This document shows, one piece after another, positions 59,601 to 64,000 of a stretch of 64,000 nt of DNA. The stretch's first letter is position 1, and each line of letters begins with the position of its first letter. The stretch is taken from assembly GCF_037176765.1 (NCBI RefSeq), contig NC_090025.1, forward strand, positions 164,344,822-164,408,821, in the 5' to 3' direction. The notes under the pieces were generated by a model. It was not told the origin of the DNA and made no database searches. It saw nothing but the letters and a program-made list of their open reading frames with translations. A program made the position numbers and the translations under genes. The stretch comes from Anolis sagrei (Eukaryota > Chordata > Lepidosauria > Squamata > Anolidae).

Positions 59601-62436
59601 CGTTGGCTCACAGAAGTTCTCCAGTGCCATTGGGCTTGTCTTGCTAATCGAAGCCATCGCTGTGCTTATTGGGCCACCCTCTGCAGGTAAGCCTAGGATA
59701 TTTGTAGCCTGGAAACATCATTCCCTTTCACAGGGCTCAGGATGAGGTATTGTTTATCGGGGCTTAATTTTGCATACCACAGTTCACCCTTGAAAACAAA
59801 TAGTAATAGTAATAATCATCATCACTGAAAAGGGATATGACCAGGAAGAAGAGTGTACTCTTGAGCATGTGCAGCATGCCCATCCAATATCAGTGAGAAA
59901 TCATGATACTTCAGTTGATAGTGCCATAGTCTCACGGAATCAAATAGTTGGAAGATCTCTTGCTAGGGGCTCTGTTACTGCTTTTTTTTTTTTGGGGGGG
60001 GGGGGGGGGGAATGAAAGCAGAATAGGTATTCTGTCTTTTCATTGTGATTGGTTAGCATTTTGTATCTATCCCTTTGGTCATCTGTTCTATTTCCTCAAA
60101 TGCATGTAGGAAAAAGTATTGCTATTTTCTTCCTCAACCAGTCTGAGCTGATTTTGAGCTTTAGCTTTCCATATACTATTCCTACAAACTTGAGTTACAC
60201 ATCTGTACCCTTCTTTGGTGATTTGTCTTTCCATTCTGTTTACATATTATTTTTTCCTTTTTCTTAATTTTTCCAGTGTTTCTCATTTGTCTTCTTTCAT
60301 GTGTTTGTTGATGATGGTCCTTTTTTGCAATTCATTCCTAAAGAACTTCCCACACTCCCACCCCCTTAGCATGTCTAACCAAATGATTCCTCCCAGCAAT
60401 TCCCTGAACTTATTCAAATCAGTTGTCCTGAAATCCAAGGTCTATATTATATTATATTCTTCTTTGTCCTTTCTCATGATTGCAAGTTCTAACATAACAT
60501 GGCAATTGTTGAAGGATTTCATGGCCAGAATAACTGGGTTGTTGTAGATTTTTCGAACTGCATGGCCATGTTCTAGAAGCATTATCTCCTGACATTTTGT
60601 CTGCATTTATGAAATGCATATCTCTGAGGATGCCTGCCATAGATGCAGGTGAAACGTCAGGAGAGAATGCTTCTAGAACATAGCCATACAGCCCGAAAAA
60701 CCTACAACAACCCAATAACATGGCCATTTTTCCAGTGCAGTGTTTTGGTCATCTATTTTTTCTGCTGAAATATTATTATTTCTGTTTTCTCTACACCTAT
60801 ATATATATATTGATGATTCCTTTACTCTGTTTTTATTCAACCTGACCTGTCATGATTGCTTCTATTATGCTGGAAGAATGATTTTTTTATATGGCTGTGA
60901 ATCTCCAGTTTATAGCTCCAGTTTATCCATGGGCAGGTTTCTTGAGGAAACACAAGGAGTTTAACAAGAATAGTACACATTTCTTGTCTACCCATCTTAT
61001 TTGTGAATGACTAGACTCATCTAGAAAGTGTTCTGCGACAGTGCTGAGACTCGGGAACCTTTTCAGGAAGGTTTGTTTATAGTAGAGAACTAAATACCCT
61101 AAACAGACCAGGCACCATCTGATCCTGGAAGCACAGCTTTGGTTAGTATTTGGATGGGAGGCTGCCAACAACAACAACAACAACAAACAAGTTCTCAAAG
61201 CTATACTTCATAGGAAGGAACTTGACAACCTACCTCTGAGTTTCCTTATCTAAGTTTCCTTATCTTATCTCAGAAATCCCTGTCAGTTTACCAGCTGTTA
61301 GGATTTCTGAGAGTTGAAGGCCAAAAACATCTGTGGATCCCAGGTTGAGAAAACCTTGGGAAATTAATGGGATTTCTATAAAGTTAACAGGCAACTTGAA
61401 GACCACACATACACACAGAGAGATCCATTGTGAACAGGTGCAGTATTACAGCTGCAGCTTAAAGGCCTTTACTAAAACCATTTTAGATATCAACCCAGCA
61501 ATATTCAATGCAACAATTAGATGCAGGGCCCTGTCACAAGTCCTTGTCACACTGGAGAATGCTGGCAGAACAATACTGGACATGTTGCTCTGCTGCACCC
61601 CGATTGCCTGCATAACAATCTTCCATCACTCAGTATGCCTCTGACAGGTTGACCTTAGAATTGCCATAAGTTGAAAATGACTTGAGAGCACAGAACAGCA
61701 ATTTGTGATCCTGGTAATCGTGGTGTGCTTATAAACATGACCACTAATCAATTATGAATGTATATGTTCAGCTTATGTATTCATAACTGCTCAACAGGAT
61801 GTTATCCAACATGTTTATCCTCTTCCCCTTGCCAGGTGTTCCCATTGGCCTGTAGCTTCTGTTGCTTTCAGCATTTAGACAGAAAAATAGGTGTGATTAA
61901 TTGATTAAATATGGATACCAATAATGGGCCTCTCTTTCTAAAACTTCAAGTCCTTGACAAGTGTTTTAATAGAGTAACTACATGGAAGAATACTACAATG
62001 CACGATGCTGCTAATTCTTTTTTTTTCTTTTTTTTGTTTCACCCCAGGGCGATTGGTGGATGCACTTAAGAGGTATGAGGTTATCTTCTACTTGGCTGGC
62101 TCAGAGGTTGTGTTGTCAGCTCTCTTCCTGGCCATTGCTTCCTATTGCTGCCTGAGAAGGGGGAAAAAGAAGACTTCTCAACCAGAGGAGAATCCTCCTG
62201 GAGGTGGTGGTGGGAGCGAAACAGAGGAAGCCGAATCTGACATACAGGAAGGCGAGGACCATCCTGGTGACCATCCCCACCTCTCACACAGCATCAACAA
62301 CGCTGGGGGTGATGTTGTGAATCACATTGCAGAGAACAGGCATGTCGACGGAGCTGGGCAGCCAGATGGGGAGGGTGAAGTTTTGGCACCAGGAGGAGGC
62401 AATGTGGTTCACACAGTTGAAAGAAACAGTTTTTAA
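53418..62436 (+). CDS. SLC16A8: SLC16A8 (MCT3), proton-coupled lactate transporter, complete
   Basis: MCT3 carries lactate with H+ across the basolateral membrane of retinal pigment epithelium, with basigin as partner. Join: 53418-53646, 56126-56269, 58817-59686, 62048-62436; 1632 bases, 543 residues, about the length recalled for chicken MCT3 (human is shorter). The family signature DGGWGW is at residues 19-24. K42 (FPK) and D314/R318 (IDIFARP, eighth membrane segment) correspond to the MCT1 K38, D302 and R306 needed for transport. Twelve membrane segments are expected. The cytoplasmic loop between segments 6 and 7 holds an unusual Lys-rich run at about 240-256. The tail (451-543) is acidic and Gly-rich. 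All introns are GT-AG and phase 1. The order after BAIAP2L2 matches human. Confidence 0.97.
53819..54126 (+). mobile_element. tRNA-derived squamate SINE (BovB-tailed type)
   Basis: GGAGCCCCCAGTGGTGCAGT ... AGTCGGACATGACTGGACTT, AATGTCAGGGGAAAAC. Target duplication ATATCACTTTA (53808-53818 as GATATCACTTTA; 54127-54137). Confidence 0.9.
54662..55107 (+). mobile_element. hAT non-autonomous element (TTGACCAGGGACCAC family), complete
   Basis: CAGTGGTTCCCAACCTTTTT ... TTTGTAACCACTG with target duplication ACCTAAAG / ATCTAAAG. An internal hairpin at about 54832-54870 (GATGGTATATGTTCTGATAC / ACAGAACATATACCATC). Confidence 0.88.
55270..55795 (-). mobile_element. L2-like LINE fragment
   Basis: Minus-strand peptides [36 protein letters not shown] and [36 protein letters not shown]: reverse-transcriptase palm and thumb parts of the same family as 47480-48288. 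Frame changes split it. Confidence 0.85.
55804..55985. mobile_element. Palindromic MITE (GTATAAGAC-ended)
   Basis: TACAGTATATTCTGGCGTAT and the reverse complement of the right end TACCGTATATTCCGGCATAT form ~25-base inverted ends, with internal GGGGTCGTCTTATAYGC repeats on both sides. Confidence 0.8.
56126..56269 (+). CDS. SLC16A8: SLC16A8 coding exon 2
   Basis: Completes Gly77, then [47 protein letters not shown] plus one base. Human [20 protein letters not shown]. Acceptor TTCAG, donor GTGAGT. Confidence 0.97.
57006..58077. mobile_element. hAT-like element with nested pogo-like element
   Basis: AATGGTTCCCAAACTTCTTT at left and CACAGTTTGGGAACCTCT at right are inverted. Internal repeats read CATGGAACCCTA. 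The 57490-57933 element is inserted within. A 29-base near-duplication (GATATAACCACAAA.CTTTAT) occurs at about 57213 and 57251. Confidence 0.65.
57490..57933. mobile_element. Pogo/Tc1-like MITE with TA target site
   Basis: CAGTAAAGTCTCACTTATCC and the complement of GGATAAG ... AAGCGAGACTCTACTG form ~24-base inverted ends, bordered by TA on both sides (57488-57489, 57934-57935). The centre includes C-rich runs near 57750. Confidence 0.85.
58262..58775 (-). mobile_element. L2-like LINE 3' fragment with tail
   Basis: Minus strand 58760-58572 encodes [38 protein letters not shown], matching the end of the 47567-48064 frame. 58262-58540 is an A/T-rich tail (GACTCAAAGTGGTTTCCAAC). Confidence 0.75.
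58817..59686 (+). CDS. SLC16A8: SLC16A8 coding exon 3 (membrane core)
   Basis: Residues 125-415: [35 protein letters not shown], the cytoplasmic loop with [69 protein letters not shown]. Acceptor CTGCAG, donor GTAAGC. The large central exon is typical of the MCT1-4 genes. Confidence 0.97.
60506..60717. mobile_element. Penelope-like terminal repeats, head-to-head inverted pair
   Basis: 60506-60620 is the terminal repeat on the minus strand (diverged); 60621-60717 is the repeat on the plus strand (well preserved). Inverted terminal copies of this kind are typical of Penelope-like insertions. Confidence 0.75.
60624..60658 (+). ncRNA. Best-preserved hammerhead-ribozyme-like core
   Basis: CTGAGGA (60624-60630), stem II arms GCCTGC and GCAGGT around CATAGAT, then GAAAC (60651-60655) and GTC (60656-60658). 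All conserved core bases of the hammerhead are present. The bases after the predicted cut (AGG, then GAGA) can pair with sequence before the core to form stem I. Stem III would be only ACGT, which is self-complementary, so cleavage may need a dimer. In SLC16A8 intron 3. Confidence 0.6.
62048..62436 (+). CDS. SLC16A8: SLC16A8 terminal coding exon 4
   Basis: [40 protein letters not shown] (last membrane segment), then an acidic Gly-rich tail ([20 protein letters not shown]) ending VERNSF and TAA at 62434-62436. In MCT3 the C-terminal tail is linked to basolateral sorting. Acceptor CCCCAG. Confidence 0.97.
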
Positions 62437-64000
62437 CTATATGGAGGTTGAATTCAATCAACAAAGACAGTATTAACAATGCACGGGACCTAGTCTGGCT
62501 GAAGCAAAAGTATATAGGGAAAGCTGACAAGTTTGGATGGTGGGAGGAGAGAATAATAGTAGCCTGAGAATAGTGTTTTTTATACAATGGGATGGCCCCA
62601 TGAACAGAGTTCCCTGAGGAAAGCAAGCCATGTTGTTCCCTTGAATGTTCTATGGAATTCATATATTTTCCTGCAATGCATGGACTACCTTGACAAACCT
62701 GAGAATTAGAGCCGCTTAGTGACCAGGCTGATAATGTTGATCTATTTGATACATATATTTTTAAAATTTCATCTACAAACCCAGAGCCCAGGAAAGGAGG
62801 AAACAGTGTAATAATTACAATGCTTAAGTAAGATGTTGCTCCTTACCTGAGAAAGTATAGGATATAATTCTTTTAATGTGCCAAATACCAGAAGAAAAGA
62901 AAGCAATATGATATACTTGGAAAGAATAGTGGAGTGCCAAAGCTTGTTAGAGATCGTTTGTGATAAGGTGATGCCTACCGCTGGACACATCTCTATGAGT
63001 AAGGGAGTATTCCTTCTGTAGATTGGTTCTTGGTGACTGGAATGTTGATCTGACCATATACCAAGACAGGAGCTGGATATGGCCACTATGTGAATGGATT
63101 GGAATCCTGTTAGTGATTTATATGAGTGCAATGCCTGTTACACTGATGTATGGCACTGTTTGGAATGCTGTCTGATTGTGGAGGGAAGAAAGCAAAGAGA
63201 GCTGTATTGTCAAAGGCTTTCATGGCCGAAATCACTGGGTTATTGTGAGTTTTCCGGGCTGTATGGCCACTTTCCAGAAACATTCTCTTCTGATGTTTGA
63301 CTGTATCTATGGCAGGCATCCTCAAATGTTGTGAGGTCTGAAAGAAGCCAGTAAGAAGCAAAGACCTTGAAACTGCTAGGCCATTAAATGCTAATCAAGG
63401 TGGCCAATTGCAACATTCACACCTACCTCAAAGAGATAAGAGTTTTTTCTCCCACCCTGGACATTCCACAGCTATAAAAACCCCATTTTCCTAGTTTCCA
63501 GCAGATCTCACAACCTCTGAGGATGGCTGCCATAGATGCAAGTGAAATGTCAGGAGAGAATGCTTCTGGAACATGGCCATACAGCTCGGAAAACTCACAA
63601 CAACCCAGAAAGAGCTGTTTCCATTGCCAGATAAATTTTGGGATCTGGCAGTGTACTTTTCTCTGATGAAAGAAATGACTTTCACTGCCACTCTTATACT
63701 TCCCACACTCTTCCTTGCAGTGCCTACTACCATTTACCCCACCTTTTACGATGGCATAGTTTACACCAACCAACAGTACCACAGCCAGAATCGTGGATTA
63801 GATGGGCTTTGATAGAGCATCTTATAACATCTTCTGCCATTTTTGATGCCATTAATGCCTAAACCTATTGTTTATGGCTTATACAACCAGGGAGTTCTAA
63901 GAACTTATATAACTAATGCATTTCAAGAGAGACAGAAATACTTCACATTAATGAGCAACGTGCTTCTTGAAGAGAAGTCAGGGTTTTTGTTTTGTTTTTT
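62437..64000 (+). other. SLC16A8 3'UTR and downstream flank
   Basis: No AATAAA hexamer is visible between the stop and the end of the window, so the transcript end is not placed. The Penelope-like pair at 63204-63608 is the only recognised element. 63610-64000 has open frames on both strands with no recognisable product. PICK1, expected next by synteny, is not seen. Confidence 0.5.
63204..63608. mobile_element. Penelope-like element, inverted terminal pair with 3' part
   Basis: 63204-63345 is the terminal repeat on the minus strand; 63355-63608 is the 3' non-coding part and terminal repeat on the plus strand. The plus copy has a hammerhead-like core at 63517-63551 (CTGAGGA ... GAAATGTC). Confidence 0.75.

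Larger units (their letters stand above)
59687..62047 (+). other. SLC16A8: SLC16A8 intron 3
   Basis: 2.4 kb. T11 followed by G18 at about 59983-60012, and an inverted pair of Penelope-like terminal repeats at 60506-60717. An (AAC)n run is at about 61168-61187. A hAT/MITE-like patch is at 61285-61355 (GATTTCTGAGAGTTGAAGGC, CAGGTTGAGAAAACC). The rest is unrecognised. Confidence 0.8.

Noticed and set aside
63573-63862. Frames at the window end considered as an exon of the next gene (PICK1 expected)
   Set aside because: The peptide does not resemble PICK1 and starts inside the Penelope-like repeat.

Overview
This is vertebrate nuclear DNA, most likely from a squamate reptile and perhaps an iguanian or anole-like lizard. 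Multi-exon genes with GT-AG introns sit in a dense mix of interspersed repeats: BovB (RTE) and CR1 LINEs, L2-like LINEs, two tRNA-derived SINE families, SPIN-like and other hAT elements, Tigger/pogo-like elements, and Penelope-like retroelements. There is no bacterial operon structure, CRISPR array or free-standing tRNA or rRNA gene.

Three genes lie head to tail on the + strand. (1) 1665-1809 is the last coding exon of PLA2G6 (calcium-independent phospholipase A2 beta), with a 3'UTR to about 2.8-2.95 kb. (2) 5160-32449 is a complete 14-exon reading of BAIAP2L2 (Pinkbar, an I-BAR plus SH3 membrane/actin adaptor): 1485 coding bases, 494 residues, all exon phases consistent. (3) 53418-62436 is a complete 4-coding-exon SLC16A8 (MCT3, the lactate/H+ cotransporter of retinal pigment epithelium): 1632 coding bases, 543 residues. 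The order PLA2G6 - BAIAP2L2 - SLC16A8 on one strand matches the human 22q13.1 neighbourhood, so this is conserved synteny rather than a new gene cluster. The three proteins have unrelated jobs, and nothing in the sequence suggests they act in one pathway.

Layout: 1-1664 last PLA2G6 intron; 1665-~2950 PLA2G6 end; ~2950-5040 repeat-bearing spacer; 5160-32449 BAIAP2L2 with repeat-filled introns; 32450-~33580 its 3'UTR with a 470-base pyrimidine tract; ~33.6-53.3 kb spacer of about 20 kb, mostly repeats with a few non-repetitive islands that could be regulatory; 53346-62436 SLC16A8; 62437-64000 its 3'UTR or flank, carrying an inverted Penelope-like repeat.

The most interesting material is in the repeats. 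About eight Penelope-like termini carry what reads as a hammerhead ribozyme core, best preserved at 60624-60658. One SPIN-like hAT element is bounded on both sides by a direct repeat of about 140-170 bp where 8 bp is expected. Two hAT families with different ends share an internal module. Several long palindromes, including one near 30.7 kb that abuts a local direct repeat, have no obvious family. I found no convincing new protein-coding system. Exon borders and frames were read directly from the sequence; family names rest on recall of known proteins and repeats, without database searches.
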